Assembly (NCBI RefSeq): GCF_900101105.1
Contig: NZ_FNGA01000002.1
Location: 562,479 to 626,478, forward strand
Length of the DNA stretch: 64,000 nucleotides
Direction of reading: 5' to 3'
Source of the DNA: Maridesulfovibrio ferrireducens
Lineage (GTDB): Bacteria; Desulfobacterota; Desulfovibrionia; Desulfovibrionales; Desulfovibrionaceae
Both the position numbers and the translations under genes were made by a program. Shown one piece after another: positions 46,158 to 55,469 of the stretch (positions are counted from its first letter, which is position 1; every line of letters begins with the position of its first letter). A model generated the notes under the pieces. The model did no database searches, had not been told where the DNA came from, and worked only from the letters and a program-made list of their open reading frames with translations.

Positions 46158-46652
46158 TTAATGACTGACAGCCCGCTCTATCGCCATAAACGGAGGACTG
46201 GTCTCGTCCTGCTTCTCCTTGAGGAGCACAAGTCTGTAACCAAAGGAAATAAACAACTGACCTGAATCCAGTTGCTCCGGCTTCAGTTCAAAATCAAACG
46301 GCACGCCAAGCCCTTCTTCAAGCTTTTCAGGCGAAAAGACCTGAATTCCCTGTGCCAGAACAGTTCCGTCCTCATCACTTAAGTAGCCCTGAATCCAAAG
46401 CTCGCCAATCCACTGCGCCCATGAAGGAACATTTGCTTTTTTGATAAAGGCTGTACCACGCACTCCGAAACTGTCCTTGCGCGGAATTACCTGATAATCA
46501 AATTTCATAAACTCCATCGACACAGAACTTGGACTCTCAAGCTGCCACGCTTTTCTACTCAAATGAGAAACGTCAAGATGAGCGCAGCCTGCGGACATCA
46601 AGACAACCAAAGCCAGCAAAATTCCGCTTACTTTTTTCATATCTAAACGCAT
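46158..46652 (-). CDS. Predicted outer-membrane or periplasmic lipoprotein, 164 aa
   Basis: A protein with a lipoprotein signal (MKKVSGILLALVVLMSAGC, lipobox SAGC). The ATG at 46652 has GGAGAG upstream; a second in-frame ATG four codons on (MKKVS) is also possible. The mature part is a single domain of mostly beta pattern with a Trp-rich stretch (SWAQWIGELWIQG). I recognise no family. Convergent with the UPF0280 gene. Confidence 0.75.
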   Translation of the reverse strand: MRLDMKKVSGILLALVVLMSAGCAHLDVSHLSRKAWQLESPSSVSMEFMKFDYQVIPRKDSFGVRGTAFIKKANVPSWAQWIGELWIQGYLSDEDGTVLAQGIQVFSPEKLEEGLGVPFDFELKPEQLDSGQLFISFGYRLVLLKEKQDETSPPFMAIERAVSH

Positions 46653-46714
46653 CCGTCTCTCCAATTCCCAAGGATTTATTTCAAACCTTTTAATATTCTA
46701 ATTTGGAACAACGG

Positions 46715-47008
46715 CTACAACTTAGACTCGACAGATTCAACCTTGCCTTGCAATCTATTGACAGCCCCTCTGCGGCAATCAGCCGTCATAACTATATAGA
46801 TGCGGTCACAATCTGTTGCCAGTTCGCGGTAACACTTTGTAATAGCGGCCATAATGTCATCCCACTCTCCTTCGATACTGGTCCCCATCGGACCAAGCTG
46901 GCAGGATAAACCGCTTGCACGAATAATTTCAACAACCCGCGCAACATAAGGGCTGACACTTACGCCCTTATCGGTTGGAAAGATTGTCAATTCTACTAAA
47001 ACACTCAT
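46715..47008 (-). CDS. Thiamine-binding-type protein (MTH1187/UPF0045 family)
   Basis: A 97-residue protein starting MSVLVELTIFPTDKG, behind CGGAGAA; the frame upstream to 47059 has no ribosome site. The pattern (VELTIFPTDKGVSVSPYVA, YQ.GPMGTSIEG-like CQLGPMGTSIEGEWDDIM, and a basic end) is that of the MTH1187/YkoF-type family, whose members bind thiamine or related compounds. No TPP-riboswitch is visible. It sits between a lipoprotein and glycogen phosphorylase. Confidence 0.85.
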   Translation of the reverse strand: MSVLVELTIFPTDKGVSVSPYVARVVEIIRASGLSCQLGPMGTSIEGEWDDIMAAITKCYRELATDCDRIYIVMTADCRRGAVNRLQGKVESVESKL

Positions 47009-47086
47009 GTTATATTCTCCGGTTAGCATTGATAAATTAATACTACATGTACCGGACATGAGAAAGCAAGCATCATGAATATGTGA

Positions 47087-49558
47087 TTACTCTAAATCCT
47101 TAAGAGCTTTAATATTCCAAATATCACGGGCATATTCTCTCATCGTTCTATCTGTTGAGAATTTTCCCATACGGGCGGTGTTCAGAATTGCCTTCTTATT
47201 CCAAAGAGCGGGGTCGGCATATTCACGATCCACAATTTTCTGAGTTTCAATGTACTCTACAAAATCAGCAAGGTGCAGATACTGCTCATTATCCATCAGC
47301 AATTTATCTACGATCCAACTGAACATTCCCGGATCTTTAGGAGAAAATCTATTTGACCGCAAAGCATCCAAAACCTGTCGTACTTCAGGAGATTTTTCGT
47401 AAATTCCGCGTGGATGATAAGAACCTGTCACCAAAAGATTTTCAACTTCCTCCTGCCTCAATCCAAAGAGGTAAAAATTCTCAGCCCCGACTTCCTCACG
47501 CATTTCAACATTGGCTCCGTCCAGAGTTCCAATAGTCAAAGCACCATTCATGGCAAACTTCATATTACCGGTTCCCGAAGCCTCGGTACCTGCGGTTGAA
47601 ATCTGTTCACTGAGGTCACAGGCCGGAATAATCTTTTCCGCAAGCGAGACACGATAATCAGGAGTAAAAGCAACCTTGATCAACCCTTTAGTCCGCTTAT
47701 CTTTGTTGATTACCTCTCCGACACTGTGGATAAGCTTAATTATCTGCTTGGCTTCCCAATATCCGGGAGCAGCCTTACCGGCAAAAATAAATGTTCTGGC
47801 ACAAAAAGGCTCCCGGCCATGATCAATCATTTCCAGATACATATGAATAATATGCAGAACATTCAGTAACTGCCGCTTATATTCATGTATGCGCTTGGCG
47901 TGAATATCAAAAATAGAATCAGGCGAAACCTTAATATCCAAAGTACTTCTTATAAAGTCCGAGAGGACTATTTTATTTTTACGCTTGGCGGCAATAAATT
48001 TTTTCCGGAATTCTGTATCCGTAGCGTATTTTTCAATTTTCTTAAGTTCACTTAGATCAGTAATCCACTTTTTACCTACAGAATCAGTTAATAACTGAGC
48101 AAGGGGTGGATTGGATTTAAGCAGCCAGCGTCGAGGAGTTACCCCGTTTGTTTTATTATTGAATTTCTCAGGGTTCATTTCATAAAAATCAGGGAAAAGC
48201 CTGCGCTTTACTAAATCTGAATGTAGTTCAGAAACCCCGTTAACTGAATGCGAGCCGATAACAGCAAGATTGGCCATACGGACTTCTTTCTTACCGTCTT
48301 CTTCAAAGAGTGACATGCGCCTGATTTTCTCAACATCATCCGCATACTTCTTCTTAACACCGTCCAGAAAACGGCTGTTAATTTCATATATGAGCTGCAA
48401 ATGACGCGGAAGAACCTTTTCAAGCAGATCAACCGACCAGCACTCAAGAGCTTCCGGCAATAAAGTATGATTCGTATACGCACAGGTCGCCTGTGTAATC
48501 TCCCAGGCTGTTCCCCATTTGATTCTTTTTTCATCCACAAGATACCGCATCAACTCGACAACGGTTAACGCCGGGTGAGTATCGTTAAGCTGGATGACTA
48601 CGTAGTCAGCAAATTCTTCAAAATTTTTGTTTTGAGCTGAGAACCTGCGTGTGATGTCCCTCAAACCGCAAGCCACTAGAAAATATTCCTGAACAAGGCG
48701 CAATTCTTTACCGAAAGAGACTGATTCGCTGGGATACAAAACTTTCGTAACCATCTCAGATTCAATTTTTCGCTGAACAGCCCGGATGTAATCCCCGTGA
48801 TTAAAAATTTCCATATCAAAGCTTTGAGAAGCTCGTGCGGCGAACAGTCTGAGATAATTTACTGTTTTTCCGCCATAACCTACGATTGGAATATCATATG
48901 GGACACCTATAATATCTTCCCAGTCCATCCACATGGGCAGATACTCACCATTAGGCAAAATACTGTTTTCAACCCTACCGTATAAAGGAATCATCACAGC
49001 CTGATCAGGGCGGGCTATCTCCATCGGCATACCGTCTGCCATCCAGTAGTCAGCCAATTCTTTCTGGCAACCGTCCTGAATGGACTGCCTGAAAAGACCA
49101 TACTCATAATGAATACCGTAACCGCATCCGGGCATATCAAGAGTTGCCAATGAATCTAAAAAACAGGCTGCTAATCTTCCCAGACCACCGTTTCCAAGCG
49201 CCGGATCGCGCTCGCTCTCGCGGACTTCGTCAAGATCATACCCGATATCCTTAAACATCTCCTCACACTCTGAAAGAAGCTCCATGTTGCACAAGGTGTT
49301 ACCAAGGCAACGACCAAGCAGATATTCTATAGAAAAATAGTACATACGCTTGGCTTTAGCCTCGCGGAACCTGTCACGAGTCATCATCATTCTTTCAACA
49401 AGACGATCCCGCATTGATAATGCCAAAGCCTTACCGATATCATGCTCTGTGGCATTATCCACTTCCTTGCTGAGCGAAAAAACAACGTGGTCACAGATAT
49501 CAGCGGCAAGACTTTTGCGATCATTTTTCTTTTTCAAAGTAAATCTGCGTTTTGTCAT
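47087..49558 (-). CDS. glgP: Glycogen/maltodextrin phosphorylase
   Basis: An 823-residue GT35 enzyme releasing glucose 1-phosphate from alpha-1,4-glucans. PLP-binding lysine K667 is in EASGTGNMKFAMNGALTIG, and LGNGGLGRLAACFLDSLATL (N-terminal half) is the family signature. Length is standard. Pairs functionally with malQ (34.3 kb). Single gene on the minus strand with no regulatory gene adjacent. Confidence 0.96.
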   Translation of the reverse strand: MTKRRFTLKKKNDRKSLAADICDHVVFSLSKEVDNATEHDIGKALALSMRDRLVERMMMTRDRFREAKAKRMYYFSIEYLLGRCLGNTLCNMELLSECEEMFKDIGYDLDEVRESERDPALGNGGLGRLAACFLDSLATLDMPGCGYGIHYEYGLFRQSIQDGCQKELADYWMADGMPMEIARPDQAVMIPLYGRVENSILPNGEYLPMWMDWEDIIGVPYDIPIVGYGGKTVNYLRLFAARASQSFDMEIFNHGDYIRAVQRKIESEMVTKVLYPSESVSFGKELRLVQEYFLVACGLRDITRRFSAQNKNFEEFADYVVIQLNDTHPALTVVELMRYLVDEKRIKWGTAWEITQATCAYTNHTLLPEALECWSVDLLEKVLPRHLQLIYEINSRFLDGVKKKYADDVEKIRRMSLFEEDGKKEVRMANLAVIGSHSVNGVSELHSDLVKRRLFPDFYEMNPEKFNNKTNGVTPRRWLLKSNPPLAQLLTDSVGKKWITDLSELKKIEKYATDTEFRKKFIAAKRKNKIVLSDFIRSTLDIKVSPDSIFDIHAKRIHEYKRQLLNVLHIIHMYLEMIDHGREPFCARTFIFAGKAAPGYWEAKQIIKLIHSVGEVINKDKRTKGLIKVAFTPDYRVSLAEKIIPACDLSEQISTAGTEASGTGNMKFAMNGALTIGTLDGANVEMREEVGAENFYLFGLRQEEVENLLVTGSYHPRGIYEKSPEVRQVLDALRSNRFSPKDPGMFSWIVDKLLMDNEQYLHLADFVEYIETQKIVDREYADPALWNKKAILNTARMGKFSTDRTMREYARDIWNIKALKDLE

Positions 49559-49675
49559 AAGTACTCCTACTTATTCATGAGGGATAATATAACCACATTA
49601 ACAGTTTCAATATTCTAAATCCACTTGAAATAACATTTCATAAAAAAGCTTAATTTGCAGAGATCTAAATACAAA

Positions 49676-49719
49676 AAGCAGCAAAATAATGGAATATTCT
49701 TTCCATTATTTTGCTGCTT
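49676..49719 (-). terminator. Terminator of the tup operon
   Basis: A perfect 19-bp inverted repeat (49676-49694 with 49701-49719) with a 6-base loop; on the minus strand a T run follows, about 100 bases past tupC. Confidence 0.85.
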
Positions 49720-49815
49720 AAGTATTAGCACTTGCTTAATTATATTTTGTAAAATTTAGAAAATTTAAGTCTATAAAATACGAAGAGATTAATAAGCAAA
49801 AAGATCAAGATTGCG

Positions 49816-50466
49816 CTAATTTTTAATTTTACCCTGAGAGAAAGTAATAATTTTATCGGCGACATCTTCAAGCCAAAGATAATCATGACTGACAATAACA
49901 AGCGTTGTTCCGTATTTTTCGCGAACCTTCACAGCGGCTTCGTGTATCAAAAGCGTGCTTTCTCTATCTAGACTGGCTGTGGGTTCATCAAGAAGCAGAA
50001 CCATAGGATTGATTGCAAGCCTCGCTGCCAAGGCAACTCTTTGCGCTTCACCGCCCGAAAGTTCATACCATTGACGAGACATAAAAATATCCGGCTCAAG
50101 TCCCACAAGGCTTAAAGATTCACGGACCTTACTTTCAATATGGGTTGCGCCTCTAAGTTCAAGCCCATAAGCAACATTTCCGGCAACAGTTCTTTTTAAC
50201 AGATAAGGTTCCTGAGTCAGCAAAGTTACTTTCCGGCGAAGCTGAATGTCCGCAGTTTCAATCTTTTTGCCGTCAAATATAATTTCACCCGAGACTGGGC
50301 TCTCAAGAAAAGCTAAAATACGCATAAGGGTACTTTTGCCGCTGCCGTTATGCCCGGCAAGACCAATGATTGCCCCTTTCGAAACAGTAAAGTCATCAAG
50401 ATTAAGGACGGTCTTATCACTATAACACTGAGTTACACCGGAGAGTTTGTACAGAATATTACTCAT
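49816..50466 (-). CDS. tupC: Tungstate ABC transporter ATP-binding protein
   Basis: A 216-residue ABC ATPase: Walker A GHNGSGKST (38-46), signature LSGGEAQRVALA, Walker B LLLDEPTASLD, H-loop IVSHD. Assigned to tungstate by position after tupA and tupB. Overlaps tupB by four bases (ATGA). Confidence 0.92.
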   Translation of the reverse strand: MSNILYKLSGVTQCYSDKTVLNLDDFTVSKGAIIGLAGHNGSGKSTLMRILAFLESPVSGEIIFDGKKIETADIQLRRKVTLLTQEPYLLKRTVAGNVAYGLELRGATHIESKVRESLSLVGLEPDIFMSRQWYELSGGEAQRVALAARLAINPMVLLLDEPTASLDRESTLLIHEAAVKVREKYGTTLVIVSHDYLWLEDVADKIITFSQGKIKN

Positions 50467-51158
50467 TTCCCCGCCCTCTTTTTAATACCGGACATGGAAA
50501 AATTCACGGCAAAGGCAACAATCATCAAAACAATACCTAGAGCAATCCCCATCGCAAACTCACCCTTACCTGTTTCCAGAGCAATTGCAGTGGTTATGGT
50601 TCTTGTGTGCCATTTTATATTTCCACCAACCATCATGGAAATACCTATCTCAGATACGATTCGGCCATATGCCGCCGCTGCCGCAAGTACAAGGCTGTAG
50701 CGAGCTTCCCAGAGAGTTGTGCGCAATATATGACTGCGCCCGGCTCCAAGAGTCAGCAATGTGTTTTTTAATCGCTGATCAAGATTCTCAACGGCTGTAG
50801 CCATCATTGCAATCACAATAGGGAGCCCTAATAACGCCTGACCAAAGGCAATACCGGGAATAGTGAAAAGAAGTTCCATATCTCCCAGCGGCCCTCTGTG
50901 AGAAAGAAGCGCATAAACCAGAAGTCCAATAACAACGGTTGGGAAAGAAAGCAGAGAATCCACCACAGTTCGCAAGAATTTCTTTCCGTAAAAATCATGA
51001 TAACCAAGCATGAACCCCAGCGGGGCGCCGATTATCAGACTTGCGGAAATCGAAATAGTCGAAACCGAAAGGGTAGTGAATATGGCAGAATAAGTTTCAG
51101 GATCTCCGCCGAAAAGCAATAAAAATGCCTGAAAAAAACCATTTACAATAAAATCCAT
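50463..51158 (-). CDS. tupB: Tungstate ABC transporter permease
   Basis: A 231-residue inner-membrane permease with about five helices and the coupling motif region EARYSLVLAAAAAYGRIVSEIG (the EAA loop). Resembles TupB/WtpB permeases. It follows tupA after a 73-base gap that contains a hairpin terminator. Confidence 0.92.
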   Translation of the reverse strand: MDFIVNGFFQAFLLLFGGDPETYSAIFTTLSVSTISISASLIIGAPLGFMLGYHDFYGKKFLRTVVDSLLSFPTVVIGLLVYALLSHRGPLGDMELLFTIPGIAFGQALLGLPIVIAMMATAVENLDQRLKNTLLTLGAGRSHILRTTLWEARYSLVLAAAAAYGRIVSEIGISMMVGGNIKWHTRTITTAIALETGKGEFAMGIALGIVLMIVAFAVNFSMSGIKKRAGK

Positions 51159-51173
51159 ATAGTGCCCTTATAT

Positions 51174-51207
51174 AAAAAAAGGGGACGCAAATGCATCCCC
51201 TTTTTTT
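51174..51207 (-). terminator. Internal terminator/attenuator between tupA and tupB
   Basis: AAAAAAAGGGGATGCA-type stem, written on the minus strand as 51207-51192 pairing with 51189-51174, ends in seven T. It lies inside the operon, so partial read-through would give more binding protein than membrane parts. Confidence 0.85.
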
Positions 51208-51231
51208 CAACATTATAGTGACGACTTAAAA

Positions 51232-52062
51232 CTATTTTGCGTTAGGAATGAACAGTTTTTTACCGAGAAGTTTGAAATCGGCAATATCCTTCTGAGCTTT
51301 AGAAGAAGTAAGCCAGTTGGAGAATTTAGTTGCGAGTGCATACTTAGCATTTTTGCACTTTTCAGGATTTACAGCAAGAACGCTGTACTGGTTAAACAGA
51401 GTCTTATCACCTTCAACCAGGACTTTAAGCTCAGGATTACCGTTCTTGTTGGCTTCATATTTAATATAGGTTCCACGGTCAGTCATAATATATCCATCGC
51501 GTTCTTCGGCAATGTTGATACTTTTGATCATGCCCTGTCCGGTCTGAACATACCATGCGTCTTTATCAGGAACAGCCATTCCAGCTGTTTTCCAAAGAGA
51601 GATTTCTTTTTTGTTGGTTCCGGAGTTGTCACCGCGGCTTACGAATGCAGCTTTCTTGGAAGCAATTGTCTTCATAGCATCGACAACTGAAAGACCTTTA
51701 ACTCCTGCAGGATCGGAAGCCGGCCCGATGATAACAAAGTCATTATACATAACTTCTTTACGATCTTTGAGTGCGCCGGAATCAACATACTTTTGTTCCG
51801 CAGCAGGAGCGTGAACCAAAAGAACGTCAACATCACAATTTTCGCCCATTTTGAGAGCCTTGCCTGTACCGACAGCGGTCCAGCGTAATTCAATTCCGGT
51901 GTCTTTCTGAAATTTAGGAGCAAGCTCATCAAGCAAACCTGTATTATCAGTACTGGTAGTTGTAGCCATCATTAAAACTTCTTCTGCTTTAACCAGTCCA
52001 GGTGAAACAAGCAGTGCAACAAGCGCAAACGTTAACAGCATCACATTAATTTTTTTCATCTT
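51232..52062 (-). CDS. tupA: Tungstate-binding periplasmic protein
   Basis: A 276-residue substrate-binding protein. Start MKKINVMLLTF follows CGGAGG; an upstream frame to 52098 is not supported. Signal peptide to about A25. The N-terminal mature motif TTTSTDNTGLLDEL (33-46) is the TupA oxyanion-binding signature and distinguishes it from ModA. TupA-type proteins bind tungstate with very high affinity. First gene of tupABC. Proximity to formate dehydrogenase maturation genes supports a tungsten role. Confidence 0.93.
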   Translation of the reverse strand, partial: KMKKINVMLLTFALVALLVSPGLVKAEEVLMMATTTSTDNTGLLDELAPKFQKDTGIELRWTAVGTGKALKMGENCDVDVLLVHAPAAEQKYVDSGALKDRKEVMYNDFVIIGPASDPAGVKGLSVVDAMKTIASKKAAFVSRGDNSGTNKKEISLWKTAGMAVPDKDAWYVQTGQGMIKSINIAEERDGYIMTDRGTYIKYEANKNGNPELKVLVEGDKTLFNQYSVLAVNPEKCKNAKYALATKFSNWLTSSKAQKDIADFKLLGKKLFIPNAK

Positions 52063-52088
52063 CCCTCCGAATTGAAAAAATTGGATCG

Positions 52089-52098
52089 TTGTATACAA
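52089..52098. promoter_or_regulatory. Palindrome TTGTATACAA upstream of tupA
   Basis: A perfect 10-bp palindrome 27-36 bases before the tupA ATG. A metal- or oxyanion-responsive operator is possible but not proven. Confidence 0.35.
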
Positions 52099-52348
52099 TT
52101 AAAAATAAATCCGCCACAGCTAGTGCCGTTCAGATCAACCCAGCACTATCAGTACGTGCTAAAACAAAATCCAGACAATATGTCAACTCAAGCATAATTA
52201 TACTACTAGTTTGACCCCAAATATTCGAAATTTAACATTATACGATTCCTTAAATTCAATTTCTGTGCTGAACTTGAAGGAGAAAAGATAAACTTGCCCA
52301 CCACACAAGTTTTTACTTATCCTATTCGAAACAAACGCAGGTGAAAAC

Positions 52349-53137
52349 ATGGTCAAAGACAGTCATAATTTTACGGTTAAAGAATATTCCAATAACTCTT
52401 TTCGAGATAAAGAAATTAAAAGTATTCTTGAAATTCCGTTAACCATTAATCTTAATGGTCGAGAAGTAGTTACGCTGCTCACCACGGCTAAGTACCCAAA
52501 ATACCTAGCAATAGGATTCTTGAAGTCCGACGCATACATTTCCACGCGGGATCAAGTTACAGACATTAAAATTACAGAACGCAATGACAGAATAATTGCG
52601 GACGTAACAACAAATAATGATCCATGGGAAGGGCGCGTTCTCGAATATTCAATAACTTCCGGCTGCGGAAAAGGGACAAACTTCGGACGAAACGTTTCCA
52701 CCATTTCTAAAAAGACTATACATTCCGACCTGAAGGTTACACCTGAGCAAATCCTGCATCATGCCCGCACACTGCATGAAAGATCTACACTCTACGGAAA
52801 GACCCGAGGATGCCATAACTCCTCCCTTTGTACGCCGACTGATATGCTTTATTTCAGAGAAGATATCGGCAGACACAATGCAATTGATATGATTGTCGGT
52901 CAGTGTTTTTTTGAAGAAGTTCCTACCAACGGTAAAATCATTGTTTCTACAGGAAGAGTTGCTTCTGAGATCCTGCTTAAGGCTGTCCGCATCGGTGTTC
53001 CAATTTTGGCTTCTACAGCAGTCGCCACAAGTTTTTCCGTTGAACTGGCAAGAAAAATCGGCATCACTTTAATAGGAAACATCAGTGATACCGGATTCTG
53101 GGTTTACAATGATCAAGGCAGAATTGAAGGGCTTTGA
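52349..53137 (+). CDS. fdhD: Formate dehydrogenase accessory sulfurtransferase FdhD
   Basis: A 262-residue FdhD/NarQ protein that transfers sulfur from IscS to the molybdenum/tungsten cofactor of formate dehydrogenase. KTRGCHNSSLC and REDIGRHNAIDMIVG are the family core, and the nucleotide/cofactor region VSTGRVASEILLKAV is intact. The active loop reads SGCGKGT: only one Cys, C106, where E. coli has a CxxC pair (C121/C124). Divergent from tupABC with a 286-base spacer and upstream of fdhE and moaA. Confidence 0.92.
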   Translation: MVKDSHNFTVKEYSNNSFRDKEIKSILEIPLTINLNGREVVTLLTTAKYPKYLAIGFLKSDAYISTRDQVTDIKITERNDRIIADVTTNNDPWEGRVLEYSITSGCGKGTNFGRNVSTISKKTIHSDLKVTPEQILHHARTLHERSTLYGKTRGCHNSSLCTPTDMLYFREDIGRHNAIDMIVGQCFFEEVPTNGKIIVSTGRVASEILLKAVRIGVPILASTAVATSFSVELARKIGITLIGNISDTGFWVYNDQGRIEGL

Positions 53138-53171
53138 AAACCACATAGAACAACTTAACCCTGCTTTTTCC

Positions 53172-53193
53172 ATTATGCCCAATTTGGCATAAT
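53172..53193. repeat. Inverted repeat ATTATGCC-N6-GGCATAAT downstream of fdhD
   Basis: Perfect 8-bp arms (53172-53179 and 53186-53193) with a 6-base spacer, the size of a dimeric repressor site. Lies about 35 bases after fdhD. Confidence 0.5.
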
Positions 53194-53230
53194 AAATTTT
53201 CTATATAGAACTTACAAAATCAAAAAAATA

Positions 53231-53273
53231 AAGCCCTAACCTCTTTCAGAACAAACTAAAGAGGCAAGGGCTT
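53231..53273 (-). terminator. Hairpin between fdhD and fdhE
   Basis: AAGCCCT..CCTCTTT (53231-53246) pairs with AAAGAGG..AGGGCTT (53258-53273). U-rich sequence follows on the minus strand; on the plus strand there is none, so its role after fdhD is unclear. Confidence 0.5.
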
Positions 53274-53524
53274 CGTTATGAGTGTCATTGCTCATTTTAT
53301 TTTTAAAATAGATGTTGACGACATAGCCAAAAGGGTTAATTTTTAGTGCTAAAACGAAAGCAATTAACATTAGCATGCAGCTTTCTTAAAGAAGGCTTAT
53401 TCCCTCTTTAGTGCAAAATCGGAATCAATACTTAAAAAGATGCTCCACGTTAAGTAATTAGTATTTAAGCAATATAAATTCAGAATGTTATGTCCCCAAA
53501 GATGGTAACGACCAGGAGAATATT

Positions 53525-54472
53525 ATGACTTTTGATTACAGCAAGGCACAACATCAGTTAGATAAAAAAATTAAAAACCTGAATAAAAAAGATTTTCTTC
53601 CAGACGAACTTGTTGATCTTATATCAAATGTAGCAAAAATTCAGCTTGAAGCAGAACAACAAGCCGCACCAGTTATGCCAGACCCCGCGTCCTTTGCTCC
53701 TGCCGCCGAAAACATTCAAGGACGTCCTCTACTCGCCCGGGCAGATTTCCCGTATGATCACGATCAGGCAGTTCAGCTATTCACAAAATTTTCTGATATA
53801 CTTTTAAATTTATCAGGTCCCATTGCTGATGCGACAAAGTTTATTTCTGATAAAATTGAAAACAAAGAACTTGATCTTGAAAAAGTTTTTTCCGCATATA
53901 TTAAAGGAGATGACAGCTTCTTTGCAAAATGGGGAGAAGATACACCTGAAGCACCGCGTACTTTAAATTTTCTTATCCAGTCGTCAGTTACTCCCTCAAT
54001 CAAAGTTGTTGCTAGAAATATTGCCGAACATCTGCCTGAAATTGAAAAAGCAGAAGAAGAAACACCAACCAGTGTTGATCTGGAAATTGAAGTCAGCCCT
54101 CCGCCAGCCCGTAATCATGGACATTGCCCCGTGTGCGGCAGCATTCCTTTCATTCATGTACTGCGTCACAAGCAGGGATTCCGTTACGCAGACTGTTCCT
54201 TCTGTCACACCGAATATCGCGTGCGCAGACTGGCGTGTGCTTACTGTGATGAAAGCGACTCTAAAAAAATTAAATTTTTCACAGCGGAAGGAGAACCCGG
54301 TTACCGTGTTGAGGTTTGCGACAGTTGCAATAATTACATCAAAACTATTGATTTCAGAGAACTGGATAAAGTTTCCATCCCGACACTTGATGACTTGGAA
54401 TCTTTACCGCTTGATTTTTTAGCAGTCGAAGAGGGTTACAAACGCGGAACATTATCAGCATGGGGGTTCTAA
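53525..54472 (+). CDS. fdhE: Formate dehydrogenase accessory protein FdhE
   Basis: A 315-residue FdhE. An N-terminal helical half (about 1-190) is followed by a zinc-ribbon/rubredoxin-like half with four CxxC pairs: C201/C204, C224/C227, C238/C241 and C265/C268. FdhE helps assemble formate dehydrogenase, probably delivering or checking Fe-S or heme insertion before export. AGGAG precedes the ATG. It ends one base before moaA, so the two are translated from one mRNA. Confidence 0.93.
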   Translation: MTFDYSKAQHQLDKKIKNLNKKDFLPDELVDLISNVAKIQLEAEQQAAPVMPDPASFAPAAENIQGRPLLARADFPYDHDQAVQLFTKFSDILLNLSGPIADATKFISDKIENKELDLEKVFSAYIKGDDSFFAKWGEDTPEAPRTLNFLIQSSVTPSIKVVARNIAEHLPEIEKAEEETPTSVDLEIEVSPPPARNHGHCPVCGSIPFIHVLRHKQGFRYADCSFCHTEYRVRRLACAYCDESDSKKIKFFTAEGEPGYRVEVCDSCNNYIKTIDFRELDKVSIPTLDDLESLPLDFLAVEEGYKRGTLSAWGF

Positions 54473-54473
54473 A

Positions 54474-55469
54474 ATGACATTAATTGACAAGCTCGGAAGG
54501 ACTGTCAGCTATCTCAGACTTAGCGTGACTGACCGATGCAATCTAAGATGTAAATATTGCGTCACCAAAGACTTCACTTTCACACCGCATCCCAACATCT
54601 TGCGATATGAAGAAATGCTCAGACTGATTGATCTGGCAGCCTCTCTAAACATTTCAAAACTCCGGTTGACCGGTGGAGAACCATTCGTTCGCCGCGGTTT
54701 CATGGATTTTATTTCATCTATTCAAAACAATCATTCAGAGATGGATCTACGGATTACGACCAACGGCACACTAGTCGAACAACATGTAAAGGATCTCAAA
54801 AAGATCGGCATCAAAAGACTGAACATTTCATTGGACACTCTGAACCGCCAGACATTTCAAGACATCACAGGATCTGACTACCTAAACGAAGTTCTGAATT
54901 CTATTTCCGCATGCCTTTCAGCCGGAATACGCGTTAAAATAAATGCAGTAGCCATGAAAGGTATTAATGATCATGAACTGAAATCATTCATAGAATTCAC
55001 GAAAGAAAATCCCGTTGATTTCCGGTTTATAGAATTTATGCCCATGGGCGAAGATACAAGATGGTCGAATGAAAGATTTTGGGGAGCTGATGAAATTCTC
55101 ACGCAGGCACAACAATTTGCCGAATTGAACCTGATTAAAAGAACCGCTGATAACCGGGGACCAGCTCAAATGTATTCCATTAAAGGCGGTAAAGGACGAT
55201 TGGGATTAATTTCTCCCGTCAGTTCCCATTTTTGCGGAACATGCAATAGACTTCGCATTACCTCCGACGGATATCTCAGAACCTGTCTATTTTCCGACAA
55301 AACCTACCGACTCCGTGAAATCATGAGAAATCCAAAATTGAATGATGAGTCTCTAAAACGAGTACTTGTAGCAGCTACACGAGATAAACCTCTCGGGTAT
55401 GATCTTCTACAAGCCAGAAGAGGAAGTGAAGGCGTATGCGGCACACAAATGTCAGCCATCGGCGGTTAG
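54474..55469 (+). CDS. moaA: GTP 3',8-cyclase (molybdopterin synthesis)
   Basis: A 331-residue radical SAM enzyme that starts pyranopterin synthesis from GTP with MoaC. The N-terminal cluster Cys are C22, C26 and C29 (CNLRCKYC), the second cluster is C254, C257 and C271, and the C-terminal GG (330-331) is present as needed for activity. Encoded directly after fdhE, and overlapped at its end by the transposase-derived gene, making one module for W/Mo formate dehydrogenase maturation. Confidence 0.96.
   Translation: MTLIDKLGRTVSYLRLSVTDRCNLRCKYCVTKDFTFTPHPNILRYEEMLRLIDLAASLNISKLRLTGGEPFVRRGFMDFISSIQNNHSEMDLRITTNGTLVEQHVKDLKKIGIKRLNISLDTLNRQTFQDITGSDYLNEVLNSISACLSAGIRVKINAVAMKGINDHELKSFIEFTKENPVDFRFIEFMPMGEDTRWSNERFWGADEILTQAQQFAELNLIKRTADNRGPAQMYSIKGGKGRLGLISPVSSHFCGTCNRLRITSDGYLRTCLFSDKTYRLREIMRNPKLNDESLKRVLVAATRDKPLGYDLLQARRGSEGVCGTQMSAIGG

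Larger units (their letters stand above)
53138..53524. other. Intergenic region between fdhD and fdhE
   Basis: 387 bases containing a perfect inverted repeat at 53172-53193 and a hairpin at 53231-53273. No gene seen. The hairpin is followed by U-rich sequence only on the minus strand. Confidence 0.6.
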
